Shown: positions 18,256-28,100 of the stretch, piece by piece
How the letters are laid out: every line of letters starts with the position of its first letter
Position numbering within the stretch: the first letter of the stretch is position 1
Assembly (NCBI RefSeq): GCF_013386765.1
Contig: NZ_JACARE010000023.1
Coordinates: forward strand, 62,001 to 126,000
Reading direction: 5' to 3'
From: Pseudomonas yamanorum
GTDB lineage: Bacteria > Pseudomonadota > Gammaproteobacteria > Pseudomonadales > Pseudomonadaceae
Length of the DNA stretch: 64,000 nt
The notes under the pieces: model-generated
Told to the model about the DNA's origin: nothing
The model's input: the letters and a program-made list of their open reading frames with translations, nothing else
Database searches by the model: none
Made by a program: the position numbers and the translations under genes

Positions 18256-18311
18256 TCTTGCTGAAATCATGGCCGCTGCGCAAGCTGGTCACTCATCTGA
18301 ACAGGAGCGCC

Positions 18312-18869
18312 ATGATGTTTGCCAAACAGTATTCACACCGCTTGCCAGCCGATTACGACATGGGTGTCATCCGCGAGCGGGCCGCCCGCCTGGGGCCGTT
18401 GTGGGATCACACCGAGGGTTTGCTGTTCAAGGCGTTTATCGCCCAGGAGCGAGGGCAGGCGCCGGGCGTGGGCAACCTGTATTCGTCGGTTTATCTCTGG
18501 TCGGACCCGTTGCAGGCTGCGGACTTTTTACTCGGCGAGCGCTTTCAGAAGGTCCTCGACAGTTTTGGCCAGCCGCACATTGAGTCCTGGTTGCCGCTGG
18601 ATGTGCAGCGAGGCCCGGCGCAAACCGCCTTGAGCCTGTATCGGGAGGAGTGGGCGCTGGCGCCGGGAGCGGATCGTGGGCAGGTCCTGGCCGCAGAAAA
18701 GGCGCGCAACCAGCAGATTGCGGACAGCAGCGATAACTTCGCGGTGTTTCTGGCGCTGGATGTACAGGCGTGGAAGCTGGTGCGGATTACCTTGTCGGGC
18801 AAGGCGCTGGATGTGAATCACCCGGGCAGCGGCTACGAGGTGTTTTACCTGGCGCGACCAGGCGTGTGA
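18312..18869 (+). CDS. DUF4865 family protein
   Basis: A 185-residue cytoplasmic protein. The opening (YSHRLPADYDMGVIRERAARLG...GLLFKAF) and internal SSVYLWSDPLQAADFL are the hallmarks of DUF4865, a family that resembles monooxygenase-like ferredoxin-fold proteins but has no assigned reaction. The frame is open further upstream from GTG 18210. ATG 18312 has AGGAG at the right distance and matches the family start, so I use it. It is divergent from and presumably regulated by the LysR gene. These two are often neighbours in Pseudomonas, sometimes with a tautomerase gene that I do not see here. Confidence 0.88.
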   Translation: MMFAKQYSHRLPADYDMGVIRERAARLGPLWDHTEGLLFKAFIAQERGQAPGVGNLYSSVYLWSDPLQAADFLLGERFQKVLDSFGQPHIESWLPLDVQRGPAQTALSLYREEWALAPGADRGQVLAAEKARNQQIADSSDNFAVFLALDVQAWKLVRITLSGKALDVNHPGSGYEVFYLARPGV

Positions 18870-18909
18870 TTGCCGGTAGCCGCCGATCCGTCGGCGGCGA
18901 CCGCTGCCA

Positions 18910-19638
18910 TCAGGAGTTGAGGCGCGCCTGAGGCTGGCTCAGCTTGCGCTCGGCCACGGCGCCGAACACCAGGCCCAGGGTGGTCCACAGCACCAGTTGA
19001 ATGCCCAGGGAGGCTACGCGGAATTTCCACAGCAACACGGCCGAGAATTGCTCCGGCACTTCGTTGATGGTCGGGAACAGGCTGCCGGCCACCGAGACGA
19101 TCACGATGTACAACACCACACCCAGAATCGCACCGGTCCATATGCCTCGACTGGCAATCAACTTGCGCGCAGCGTTGATTGCAATCACCGCAGCCGCCAC
19201 CGACACCAGCAGCATCAGGAAGAACAGCTTGGTGCGTTGCGCGATGGTCGCCGGGTCACCCACCGATGGCGGGTTGGCCGGGTATTTCAGCCCGGGCACC
19301 ACGATGATCGTCACAAACGCCGCCAAGGCCAGCAGCGCCGCCAGGCCACGGGGCCCAACCTTGCCGATGCGGCCCAGGGAGTAGGCGAACACCAGGGCGA
19401 AGATGCCGCCCAGGGACACGCTGTACACCACCACACCGGTGAACAGGCCAAAGGTACTTTGTACTTCGCGGCTCACCAGTTCTTCTTCCGGCGCGTCGCC
19501 GTGCATCTGTGCCATCTGATCTTCGAAGGCGATGGCCTTGTCGATCTGCGGCTCACCAAAGGTCTTGGCGAAACCGAAGGCCAGGATGCCCGCGAGCAAG
19601 CCCACCAGCATCCCGCGAACGAGTAAATGCCCTGTCAT
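18910..19638 (-). CDS. cbtA: CbtA, cobalt transporter subunit
   Basis: A 242-residue membrane protein with several transmembrane segments (GMLVGLLAGILAFGFAKTFGEP at the N-terminus, then about four more). CbtA is a predicted B12-regulated cobalt transport subunit working with CbtB. The frame opens at TTG 19653, but ATG 19638 has GGAG upstream and starts directly with MTGHLLVRG, so it is the likely start. It follows cbtB by 15 bases on the same strand, so it is cotranscribed behind the cobalamin riboswitch. The transport direction is not shown by sequence. Confidence 0.9.
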   Translation of the reverse strand: MTGHLLVRGMLVGLLAGILAFGFAKTFGEPQIDKAIAFEDQMAQMHGDAPEEELVSREVQSTFGLFTGVVVYSVSLGGIFALVFAYSLGRIGKVGPRGLAALLALAAFVTIIVVPGLKYPANPPSVGDPATIAQRTKLFFLMLLVSVAAAVIAINAARKLIASRGIWTGAILGVVLYIVIVSVAGSLFPTINEVPEQFSAVLLWKFRVASLGIQLVLWTTLGLVFGAVAERKLSQPQARLNS

Positions 19639-19653
19639 GTCGTCACGCTCCAA

Positions 19654-19866
19654 TCAATGGCAGGGGAAACCCAGCAGGTGACGACCGTCGTGCACAAACT
19701 CATGCACGTACATGCCTTTGAACACGGCGGTTGCGCCTTGCTCGGCGCCGACGAAGTAAATCGCCAGCAACAGCAGCAGGCCGCCGAAAATCGCCCAGGG
19801 CAGGATTTCGCCCAGGGGAATGGACGGGATTGAAACGTCGGAATCAGTTGCAGCGGTATAAGCCAT
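19654..19866 (-). CDS. cbtB: CbtB, small His-rich cobalt transporter subunit
   Basis: A 70-residue protein with one transmembrane segment (about 23-44) and a C-terminal metal-binding tail VHEFVHDGRHLLGFPCH containing four His and one Cys, diagnostic of CbtB. The frame is open for another 47 codons upstream, but that stretch is the riboswitch leader. ATG 19866 has GGAGG about 7 bases ahead and starts the family-typical MAYTAAT. It is the first gene of the cbtBA operon. Confidence 0.92.
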   Translation of the reverse strand: MAYTAATDSDVSIPSIPLGEILPWAIFGGLLLLLAIYFVGAEQGATAVFKGMYVHEFVHDGRHLLGFPCH

Positions 19867-19904
19867 GAGAACCTCCAGGGATGACGCGTCCCGAAATGGA
19901 TAGC

Positions 19905-20000
19905 GAGTTGGCTGAAACAGGGTCTGGCTTACGGCTATCAGGCCGAATACAGTGGCGCGACCGCGCCGGCATTGAACCGGCTTCCTGTTGCAGAATAGTT
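19905..20000 (-). promoter_or_regulatory. Cobalamin riboswitch upstream of cbtBA
   Basis: Reading the minus strand from about 20000, the leader shows the conserved elements of a B12 riboswitch in order: an ACAGGAAGCCGGT-type start, the central GCGCGGTCGCGCCACTGT core, and the GCCAGACC box (complement at 19921-19929) shortly before the cbtB Shine-Dalgarno. Position, orientation and target genes all agree. High cobalamin would be expected to switch off cbtBA. The exact 5' boundary is approximate. Confidence 0.87.
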
Positions 20001-20064
20001 GAAACATATTGAAACAACTTCGCGAGTCTACGCTGACTGCACCTTAAAACCAGAGCGATTTGTC

Positions 20065-20628
20065 ATGCAGGCCACCCGTTTGACCCTAGTTTCCCATGCC
20101 AGCACCCGTGCCCAGAAGCGTGCACGCTTTGCGCTGGATGAGCCGGTGGAGATGGACTGGCAGCAGGCCGCGTTGTCCCAGGCGCAGCGTTTCAAGCGCG
20201 CGCCCCTTGTGGTGTGTGGCCCGGAGGCACGAACCCGGCAGACGGCCACGCTGTTTGCCGCCGACGCTTCGGTTGAAACAGCCCTGCGCGATTGTGATTT
20301 CGGCCACTGGCAAGGGCTGGCCATTGATGAGATCCAGCAGGCCGAACCGCAGGCACTGCAGGCCTGGCTGACCGACAGCACCTCGGCGCCCCACGGCGGT
20401 GAGTCGGTGGTGCAGTTGTGTGAACGGGTAGGGCAGTGGTTGCAGTCCCTTGAGCAAACACCCGGGCATGTACTGGCCGTGACCCACCCATTCGTCATCC
20501 GCGCGGCGCTGTTGCACGTCATGCAATGCCCGCCCGCACTGTTCAACCTGATCGACGTGGAGCCGCTGTCATCCACCGAACTGCGCTTCAACGGCCGTTG
20601 GCGACTGCGCCTGGAAACTCACGCCTGA
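20065..20628 (+). CDS. Histidine-phosphatase-fold protein with altered RHG motif
   Basis: A 187-residue protein of the histidine phosphatase (phosphoglycerate mutase-like) superfamily. Visible landmarks are CDFGHWQG, PHGGES and AVTHPFVIRAAL. The N-terminal catalytic motif, normally RHGxT, reads SHAST here: the nucleophilic His is kept but the adjacent phosphate-binding Arg is Ser and the Gly is Ala. Activity may therefore be lost or changed. Its position between cbtBA and cobF suggests a role near cobalamin metabolism, where CobC (alpha-ribazole phosphatase) belongs to this fold, but that is inference. ATG 20065 is chosen because the upstream in-frame region overlaps the riboswitch flank. Confidence 0.75.
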   Translation: MQATRLTLVSHASTRAQKRARFALDEPVEMDWQQAALSQAQRFKRAPLVVCGPEARTRQTATLFAADASVETALRDCDFGHWQGLAIDEIQQAEPQALQAWLTDSTSAPHGGESVVQLCERVGQWLQSLEQTPGHVLAVTHPFVIRAALLHVMQCPPALFNLIDVEPLSSTELRFNGRWRLRLETHA

Positions 20629-20686
20629 CGCCCCGAACATGGCAAAATCCGCTCCCCGCACCGAGCACACCCATGAAGACTTACCC

Positions 20687-21442
20687 ATGAAACGCATCCT
20701 GATCATCGGCATTGGCGCCGGCAACCCCGACTACATCACGATGCAGGCGGTCAAGGCGCTCAACCGCACCGACGTGTTTTTCCTGATGGACAAGGGCCAG
20801 AGCAAGGACAAGCTGATCGACCTGCGCCGGGAAATCTGCGAGACCTACATCACCGATCATGCCTACCGCTTTGTCGAGGCCGATTGCCCCGAGCGGGTGC
20901 GCGGTGACATCGACTACACCACCGCCGTCAAGGACCTGAACCGCGACAAGCAGCAGACCTTCGAGCGGATGATCAACGAAGAAATGGCTGACGGCGAAGT
21001 CGGTGCGTTCCTGGCCTGGGGCGACCCGGCGCTGTACGACAGCACCATTCGGATCCTGCAGGCGATTCTCGCCAGTGGCAGTTGCACGTTCGAGTTTGAG
21101 GTGATCCCGGGGATTACCAGCGTCCAGGCCCTGGCGGCCCAGCACAAGGTGCCGTTGAACCGCATCGGGCGCTCCATCGAAATCACCACCGGGCGCCGGT
21201 TGGCGGCGGGGCAGGCGAGTGATGCCGATACCCTGGTTGTCATGCTTGATGCCGAAGATTCCTACCGCACCGTGGCCGATCAAGACCTGGATATCTACTG
21301 GGGCGCCTACCTGGGCACGCCGGATGAAATCCTGATCAGCGGCAAAGTCGCCGAGGTGGCCGAAGAGATCGAACGGGTGCGCAAGGCGGCGCGCCAGGCC
21401 AATGGCTGGATCATGGACACTTATCTGTTACGCAAACCCTAG
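20687..21442 (+). CDS. cobF: Precorrin-6A synthase (deacetylating) CobF
   Basis: A 251-residue SAM-dependent methyltransferase of the tetrapyrrole methylase family. In the aerobic cobalamin pathway CobF methylates precorrin-5 at C-1 with loss of acetate, giving precorrin-6A. The family opening (KRILIIGIGAGNPDYITMQAVKALN) and the FLAWGDPALYDSTIRIL and VIPGITSVQALAA segments are clear, and the length is right. An upstream ATG at 20639 adds 16 non-conserved residues. The family N-terminus begins at 20687. The rest of the cob pathway is not in this window. Confidence 0.93.
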   Translation: MKRILIIGIGAGNPDYITMQAVKALNRTDVFFLMDKGQSKDKLIDLRREICETYITDHAYRFVEADCPERVRGDIDYTTAVKDLNRDKQQTFERMINEEMADGEVGAFLAWGDPALYDSTIRILQAILASGSCTFEFEVIPGITSVQALAAQHKVPLNRIGRSIEITTGRRLAAGQASDADTLVVMLDAEDSYRTVADQDLDIYWGAYLGTPDEILISGKVAEVAEEIERVRKAARQANGWIMDTYLLRKP

Positions 21443-21454
21443 AGGTTGATGCCC

Positions 21455-22174
21455 ATGCTCAAACTGATCGCCCTGACGCTGGCGCTGTTTGCCAGTGCTG
21501 CCCATGCCGAAGCCGAATTGCATACGGACTTGCCGCTGCCGTATCTGGAACAGACCCAGAGCGATGCGCGCAACGAGCCACTGGTGATCTTCCTGCATGG
21601 TTATGGCAGTGATGAGGCGGACTTGTTCGGGCTCAAGGACCGCTTGCCGTCGACCTGGACCTACCTGTCTGCGCGGGCACCGATGCCGGTGGAAGGCGGC
21701 GGTTATCGCTGGTTTCGCAAGAAGCCGGGAGACGGCGACTTTGATGGCGAGACCGCCGATCTGCAGAGCAGCGCCAAGCTGATCGAAGACTTCGTCGCAC
21801 AGGCCACCACCAAGTACCACACCCAACCTGAGCGGGTGTTCCTGGTGGGGTTCAGCCAGGGTGCAATCATGTCCTATGAGGTGGGATTACGGCACCCCGA
21901 AACCCTGCGCGGGATTGCGGCATTGAGTGGCAGCGTGCTGCCGGTGCTCAAGGCTGAGCTCAAGCCGGATGCGCGACTGGGCAAGCTGGCGATTTTCATC
22001 GGCCACGGGACGTTGGACCAGGCGCTGCCTTACTACTCGGCCACGCGGGCCAATGAGGTGTTGGTGGGGATTGGTCTCAAGCCGGAATTCCATGGCTACC
22101 CCGGGATGATTCATACCGTCGGCGAGGCGGAATTGCTGGACTTGAAAAACTGGCTGGAAAACAGCCTGCGATAA
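21455..22174 (+). CDS. Secreted alpha/beta-hydrolase, phospholipase/carboxylesterase family
   Basis: A 239-residue protein with a cleavable signal peptide (ALFASAAHA cut near residue 20) and a phospholipase/carboxylesterase domain. The oxyanion region is FLHGYGSDEADLFG, the nucleophile elbow is GFSQG, and the Asp and His are expected in the IGHGTLDQALPY and GMIHTVGE regions. It is therefore an exported serine esterase acting on a small acyl ester. The substrate is unknown. AGAGG at 21441-21445 suits ATG 21455. It follows cobF by 12 bases but need not be functionally linked. Confidence 0.88.
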   Translation: MLKLIALTLALFASAAHAEAELHTDLPLPYLEQTQSDARNEPLVIFLHGYGSDEADLFGLKDRLPSTWTYLSARAPMPVEGGGYRWFRKKPGDGDFDGETADLQSSAKLIEDFVAQATTKYHTQPERVFLVGFSQGAIMSYEVGLRHPETLRGIAALSGSVLPVLKAELKPDARLGKLAIFIGHGTLDQALPYYSATRANEVLVGIGLKPEFHGYPGMIHTVGEAELLDLKNWLENSLR

Positions 22175-22177
22175 AAA

Positions 22178-22267
22178 TGTGGGAGCTGGCTTGCCTGCGA
22201 TAGCGGTGTATCAGTCGCCAAAAACAGTGACTGGTCAATCGCTATCGCAGGCAAGCCAGCTCCCACA
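22178..22267. repeat. REPIN (two inverted GTGGGAGCTGGCTTGCC REPs)
   Basis: About 90 bases beginning and ending with inverted copies of the REP core (22179 rightward, complement at about 22240-22266), with a short unrelated centre. It begins four bases after the esterase stop codon and is a typical non-autonomous Pseudomonas REP doublet, which can act as an mRNA 3'-end structure between the convergent genes. Confidence 0.9.
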
Positions 22268-22295
22268 TTAGATTTTTATTGTCAGGTAAATCGGG

Positions 22296-22874
22296 TTATT
22301 TACCGCCGATAATCTGTTTCACCAGCAGCGCATGGCCTTTCTCATCATCCGCCCGGGAAATCGCCTGCACCACCAGCTGGTGGCTGCCGGAGCCGGTGAG
22401 GAAGGTGGAACTCAGTGTCTTGCCGCCGCCCATGGTCGCGGTGCTGTCCACCTGGCGCAGGGCCAGGCCCTTGACGGTGAGTTTCTTCTCGGCGCCTTTC
22501 TTGAAGTCCGGCAGGGCAGCGCTTTGCTCCTTGACGAAATCCGCCACGGCGCCGTCGAGGAACTGCGGGTCGTTGTCTTTGATCAGGCCGGCGGCACTCG
22601 GTTTTTCGACAACGAAGATCACGCTTTTGGTGGCCTGGTCGCTGTACATCGTGCCGGTGGCGCCTGCGGTGCCGTGTTCGGCATCACCGGCTGGCAGCGG
22701 GTCGGCCAGGTAGGATTTTGGCAGGTTGAAGCTGAACTTGCCGTCCAGGGTGGAGATGGTCTGGGTGGCGGTTTTCTGCGCTGCAGGCTTGCTGGCGGCG
22801 AGGACTTGGCTGGCGCCGAAGCCGGCGGCCAGCGCGAGGGCCAAGAGGGCTGCGGTCTTGCTGAGGGTGGCCAT
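22296..22874 (-). CDS. Periplasmic DcrB-like protein of unknown function
   Basis: A 192-residue exported protein with an N-terminal signal peptide (cleavage near ASQVLAA, about residue 27) and a single mature domain. The domain (DGKFSFNLPKSYLADPLPAG, later GLALRQVDSTAT, then SHQLVVQAIS) is reminiscent of the DcrB/DUF1795 family of periplasmic proteins, but I am not certain of the family. No catalytic motif is recognisable. The start ATG 22874 leads directly into the signal peptide. It lies downstream of the Kef-type antiporter on the same strand, 72 bases away. Confidence 0.7.
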   Translation of the reverse strand: MATLSKTAALLALALAAGFGASQVLAASKPAAQKTATQTISTLDGKFSFNLPKSYLADPLPAGDAEHGTAGATGTMYSDQATKSVIFVVEKPSAAGLIKDNDPQFLDGAVADFVKEQSAALPDFKKGAEKKLTVKGLALRQVDSTATMGGGKTLSSTFLTGSGSHQLVVQAISRADDEKGHALLVKQIIGGK

Positions 22875-22946
22875 GAAGCTCTCCAGGGATGAACGAAATT
22901 GCGCCGTATTCTGTCAGAAAATTCGCAAGATCGTTCATCTCCATCC

Positions 22947-24755
22947 CTACACCTTGTCGGACTCCTCCTCGAGTCGGTCCATCTCAAACAACCGCGCCAA
23001 TTCTGTCCGGGCTTCCTGGGCAGATTGCATCACCTTGGCTGCATCGTCGTATACCGCGTGTTGGGCCGCCAGCAATTGCAGGTCATGGTTTTTGAAGCGA
23101 CTGATGCGCGCATCGGCCTGGGCTTGGGTCAAGCCAAGGCCCACCAGGGTGCGGCGGCTCATTTCCAGGCTGGAGTAAAACGTCTCGCGCACCGGTGATG
23201 CGTCGAGGTCCACCAGGCGGTGCACGTGTTGGCGGTTACGGGCGCGGGCGATGATTTTCATGTGGGGGTAGAGGCTGCGCACCAACTCGGCGGTCTTGAT
23301 GTTGATTTCGGGGTCGTCCATGGCGATCACGAAGAATTCGGCCTGGTCGACCTTCGCCGCGTGGAGGATTTCCGGGCGCTGGGGGTCGCCGTAGAACACC
23401 GGCATGCCGCCGAAACTGCGGGTCAGCTCGATGGTTTCCACCGAGGTGTCGAGGGCGATAAACGAGATATTCTGCGCCCGCAGGATCCGCGCCACGATCT
23501 GCCCCATTCGGCCCATCCCGGCGATCACCACCCGTGGCGCATCGCTTTCGATGGCGCGGTATTCCTCGGGCACTTCCACCGGCTTGGCCTTGGGCTTGAA
23601 CAGCTTCGGGCAGAGCAACAGCAGCAATGGCGTCACGGCCATGGACAGGGTGATGGTCAGCACCAGGATGTCGTAGAGGTGCGGCTCGAACAGCCCTTGG
23701 TCGCGGCCGATCTTGAATACCACGAAGGCGAATTCACCACCGGCCGCCAGCACCACGCCCAGGCGCAGTGCGCTTTCGCGGTTCAGGTCACCGGCCAGGC
23801 GCCCCACGCAAAACAGCAGCGGCAGCTTGATGGCGATCAGCAGCAGGGTCAGGCCCAGCACGATCACTGGCGCGCTGAACAGCAGGCTGATATTGGCGCC
23901 CATGCCCACGCTGATAAAAAACAGCCCCAGCAGCAGGCCCTTGAACGGTTCGATCTGCGACTCCAGCTCGTGCCGGTATTCGGAATCTGCCAGCAGCAGC
24001 CCTGCGAGGAACGCGCCGAGGGCCATGGACACGCCCACCAACTCCATCAACCACGCAGTGCCGATCACTACCAGCAACGCCGTAGCAGTGGAGACTTCCC
24101 GCAGGCCGGTCTTGGCCACGATGCGAAATACCGGGCGCAACAGATAGCGCCCGCCGATGATCACCACGGCGATACTGCCCAATATTTCCAGGCCGTGTTG
24201 CAGGCCTTGGGAGGTGGTGGTGGGGTGATCGCTGCCGGCGAGCAGCGGCACCATGGCAATCAGCGGGATGGCCGCGATGTCCTGGAACAACAGGATGGCA
24301 AAGGCCAGGCGCCCGTGGGGCTGGTTGAGTTCCTTGCGCTCGGCCAGGCTTTGCAGGCCGAATGCGGTGGAGGAGAGCGCCAGGCCAAGGCCCAGCACAA
24401 TCGCGCTGTTCCAGGATTGACCAAACACGAACAGCGCTACCACGCCGATCACAGTGCCCGTCAACAGCACCTGCGCCAGACCCACACCGAATACCGCCTT
24501 GCGCATCACCCACAAGCGTTTCGGCGATAACTCCAGGCCAATGATGAACAGCAGCAACACCACCCCAAGCTCGGAAAACTGGCTGACGCTTTGCGGGTTG
24601 CCCACCAGGCCCAGCACCGACGGGCCGATGATCACCCCGGCCAGCAAGTAACCCAGCACGGCGCCCAGTTGCAGGCGCTTGGCCAGTGGCACGGTCAGTA
24701 CGGCGGCGAACAGGAACACAACCGCCGCTTGTAACAGGTTGCCTTCATGGGGCAT
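22947..24755 (-). CDS. kefB: Kef-type monovalent cation:proton antiporter (CPA2)
   Basis: A 602-residue inner-membrane antiporter of the KefB/KefC type. Residues about 1-380 form a membrane domain of about 12 segments with LLAGVIIGP, FIIGLELSP, LLFQDIAAIP (Gln-Asp of the transport site) and GGEFAFVVF. Residues about 405-525 are an RCK/KTN domain with a Rossmann nucleotide-binding loop (VVIAGMGRMGQIVARIL). Kef proteins release K+ and acidify the cytoplasm under electrophile stress, normally with glutathione adduct control. GGAG precedes ATG 24755. No kefF/kefG ancillary gene is adjacent. The symbol is by similarity only. Confidence 0.88.
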   Translation of the reverse strand: MPHEGNLLQAAVVFLFAAVLTVPLAKRLQLGAVLGYLLAGVIIGPSVLGLVGNPQSVSQFSELGVVLLLFIIGLELSPKRLWVMRKAVFGVGLAQVLLTGTVIGVVALFVFGQSWNSAIVLGLGLALSSTAFGLQSLAERKELNQPHGRLAFAILLFQDIAAIPLIAMVPLLAGSDHPTTTSQGLQHGLEILGSIAVVIIGGRYLLRPVFRIVAKTGLREVSTATALLVVIGTAWLMELVGVSMALGAFLAGLLLADSEYRHELESQIEPFKGLLLGLFFISVGMGANISLLFSAPVIVLGLTLLLIAIKLPLLFCVGRLAGDLNRESALRLGVVLAAGGEFAFVVFKIGRDQGLFEPHLYDILVLTITLSMAVTPLLLLLCPKLFKPKAKPVEVPEEYRAIESDAPRVVIAGMGRMGQIVARILRAQNISFIALDTSVETIELTRSFGGMPVFYGDPQRPEILHAAKVDQAEFFVIAMDDPEINIKTAELVRSLYPHMKIIARARNRQHVHRLVDLDASPVRETFYSSLEMSRRTLVGLGLTQAQADARISRFKNHDLQLLAAQHAVYDDAAKVMQSAQEARTELARLFEMDRLEEESDKV

Positions 24756-24795
24756 TGGGGACTCCAGGATCTTTTTGCTGAATCAACAGGTTTTA

Positions 24796-24897
24796 CTGTA
24801 GGAGCGAGCTTGCTCGCGAGGGTCGTTAACGATGACGCTGACTGTCTGAATACACGCGGTGCCTTAGCGTTTTTCGCGAGCAAGCTCGCTCCTACAG
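24796..24897. repeat. REPIN (GTAGGAGCGAGCTTGCTCGCG class)
   Basis: Two inverted REP copies, CTGTAGGAGCGAGC at 24796 and its complement ending at 24897, with an AT-richer centre. It lies between the divergent Kef gene and the autotransporter gene. The following bases to 25189 contain a weak short hairpin with a T run (24910-24930) and no clear promoter consensus. Confidence 0.9.
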
Positions 24898-25189
24898 GGG
24901 TAACACAGGGCGCTATTAGAGCGCTTTTTTACGTTTTGAAATCTGAATTTTTGCAGAGTCGAAGGCTTTCGCTTCAGCGTTCATTGGAGCGCGCCCGGTT
25001 CTTACGAGGCAATCGCGAAAGTATTAATACCATTTATTTCAATGGCTTTTATGTACCCGGCTAACGTTTTGACAAACAGGATCAGTTGTCACCACGGTCA
25101 GGTATTTCGAAGTCGATGCGTGTTTGGATCTGTATTTGGGGCTTCTACGCATTCATGGATGAAAGGCTTTGACCACAAAGGAGTTTCAC

Positions 25190-28100
25190 GTGGACAGAAG
25201 ACTTGCTACTGCCGCTATACCTCGTATTTCTCCTCTGAATCTTGCTATTCGCCTGGGTATTGCTGGCCTGGTTCTTGGCTTGGCGAGCCCGGACGCGTTG
25301 GCTGCCTGTACGCCTGCAAGTCCCTCGGTCGGCGCCACGGTCACGTGCACCGGCGTGCCGACTTTGCCGCTGTTCTTGAATACCTTTGCCAGCGCGGTCA
25401 ACAACCTGACGGTTAACGTCAACAGCGGTGCGCAGATGAATGCCACCCTGGGCGGCCAGGCGCTCAATCTCATCGGCAACAACCTCACCTTCAATAACTC
25501 GGGCACCGTTGATCCTGCACTGCTCGGGGCATTCGGGATGTTGAGCACCGGGTTGATGGTGGGTAACGGGAACGCCTCGACGGTGAACATCAACAACACC
25601 TTGACCGGGATCATTCGCGGTACCGGTGATGTGTTGGGTTTGAACCTGACGACCCTTGCCGGCATGGCGATGGACGTGGTCAATGGCGCCGGGGGGGTCA
25701 CCAACATCACCAACAATGGTGCCATTGGTTCCACGGCACTGCTTAACCTGACGCTGTTTGCCTCAGACACTCCGGTGGTGGCTGTACAGGGTGGCTCGCA
25801 AGTCAACATGGTCAACAATGGCACGCTCACCGGGCGTGTCGCCTTCGAAACATCGAGTACCGGCAACACCTTCATCAACACGGGGGCCATTTCCGGCGGC
25901 GTCTCCATGGGGGCCGCCAGCAGCAACACATTTACCGCCGTCACCGGTTCGACCATCACCAGTGGGGGGGGCGTCGGACTCAGCCTTGGTGGCCTCATCG
26001 GTGTCAACCTGACGTTTGCGCCGACGGGCCAGGTGGATGGCGGCGCGGGCGGGAACAACTCGCTGATCCTGCAAAACACCATCGGGGTCGGCGGTGGTAC
26101 GTCCGGCACGGGCACGGTGTCCAGCGCCAACTACGTCAACTTCAACAACCTGACGCTCAACAGCGGCACCTGGACGCTCCAGGGGCCGGTGGTCAGTGGC
26201 AGCACGACCCTCAACGGCGGGGTTGCCCAATTCAACAATAGCCAGGCGTTTGGCAGCGGCGTACTCACCTCCAATGGTGGCGCGCTGCAGGCGAGCACCG
26301 GCGGCTTGAGCCTCAGCAACCTGATCAACCTTGGGGCCAGCGGCTTGACCCTGCAAGGCACCAATGCCATCACCCTGGGCAACGTGGTCTCGGGGCAGGG
26401 CGGCTTGACCAAGAACGGCACCGGGCAGTTGGTGCTCAGTGGCGCCAACACCTACCTGGGCAACACCAGCCTCAATGGCGGCTCCGTACAACTGGGCAAT
26501 AACCTGGCCTTCAGCACCGGCACCGTGACCGTCGGTGGCTCGACGGTGCTCCAGGCACCGGGCACCATCACGTTGAACAACGCGCTGGTGCTGAATTCCG
26601 CCGTTGGCACCAGCGGTGTCGGCAGCCTCACCCTGGCCGGTGCCGTCAGCGGTGCCGGCGGGATCTCCAAGAACGGCAGTGGCAGCCTGACCCTCAGCGC
26701 CGCCAACACCGGCTACACCGGCAGCACCGATCTGAACGCTGGCACATTGATTGTCAGCAACAACAACTCCCTGGGTTCCGGTTCCCTGAACGTCAACGCC
26801 GCTGCCAGCCTGGACAGCACCGGCGCCGTGGCGCTCGCCAACAACATTGGGCTCAACGGTAACTTGACCCTGCTCGGCAGCAATGCCCTGACCCTTGGTG
26901 GCGTGATCTCCGGGGCCAGCGGGCTGGTCAAGAATGGCAGCGCGACCCTGACGCTGACGGGCAACAACACCCAACTCGGGCCGACCGCACTCAATGCCGG
27001 CACACTGCAGGTGGGCAGCAACACGGCACTGGGGACCGGCGCGCTCAATACGGCCGCTGGCACCACGCTGGACGCCACGGCGGCGGTGACCCTGGCCAAT
27101 GCTGTCAACATGGCCGCCGACCTGATCATCGGTGGCACCCAGGCGCTGAGCCTCAATGGCATCGTCAGCGGTCTTGGCGCCGGCCTGATCAAGAACGGTA
27201 CGGCGGCACTGAGCCTCGGTGGCGCCAATACCTACACCGGCAACACCTCACTCAACGCCGGTTCGCTGATTGTGGGGTCCAACACCGCGCTGGGCGCGGG
27301 CGGAACCTTGAACACCGCCGCCGGCACCTCGCTGGACGCAAGCACTGCCGTTACCCTGGCCAATGCGGCCAACATCACCGGTAACCTGAACATCGGCGGG
27401 ACCGCTGACCTGACCCTTGGCGGCCTGGTCGGAGGCAGCGGAGGCCTGACCAAGAACGGTACGGCCAAGCTGATCCTCAATGGTGCCAATACCTTTCTCA
27501 GCGGTGTCACACTCAACGCGGGTACGCTCACCGCCGGCAATAACGCAGCCCTGGGCGTCGGCAACCTGACCGTCAGCGGCGCCGCGACCCTCGACAGCAA
27601 TACCAATGTGACCCTGGGCAATAACGTTGCGCTGAATGCCGACCTGAGCGTGGCGGGCAGCAACGCTTTGACCCTGGGTGGGGTGCTGGCCGGCACCGGT
27701 CAGTTGATCAAGAACGGCGCGGCCAACCTGACCCTCAACGGTGTGAACACCTACAGCGGCGGCAGTACCCTTAACGCCGGCACCCTGACGTTGGGCAATG
27801 GCGCGGCGCTGGGCACCGGAGCATTGACCGTGGGCGGCGCCAGCAGCCTCAACGGCACCGGTGCGCTGGTGTTGAGTAATGCGATCAACCTCAATGCCAA
27901 CCTGACTGCCGGCGGGGCCAACCCGTTGACCCTCGGTGGGGTGATCGCCGGCACCGGCGGCCTGATCAAGACCGGCGCTTCGAGCCTGACCCTCAATGGC
28001 AACAACACCTATACCGGCACCACGGCGCTCAATGCCGGAACCTTGATTGTCGGTTCCAATACCGCGCTGGGCACGGGCGCGTTGAACGCGGCCAACGGCA

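Noticed and set aside
24910..24930. Short GCGCT-ATTAG-AGCGC hairpin followed by six Ts, like a terminator
   Set aside because: The stem is only five pairs and no plus-strand gene ends upstream; the neighbouring gene runs the other way. Too weak to call.
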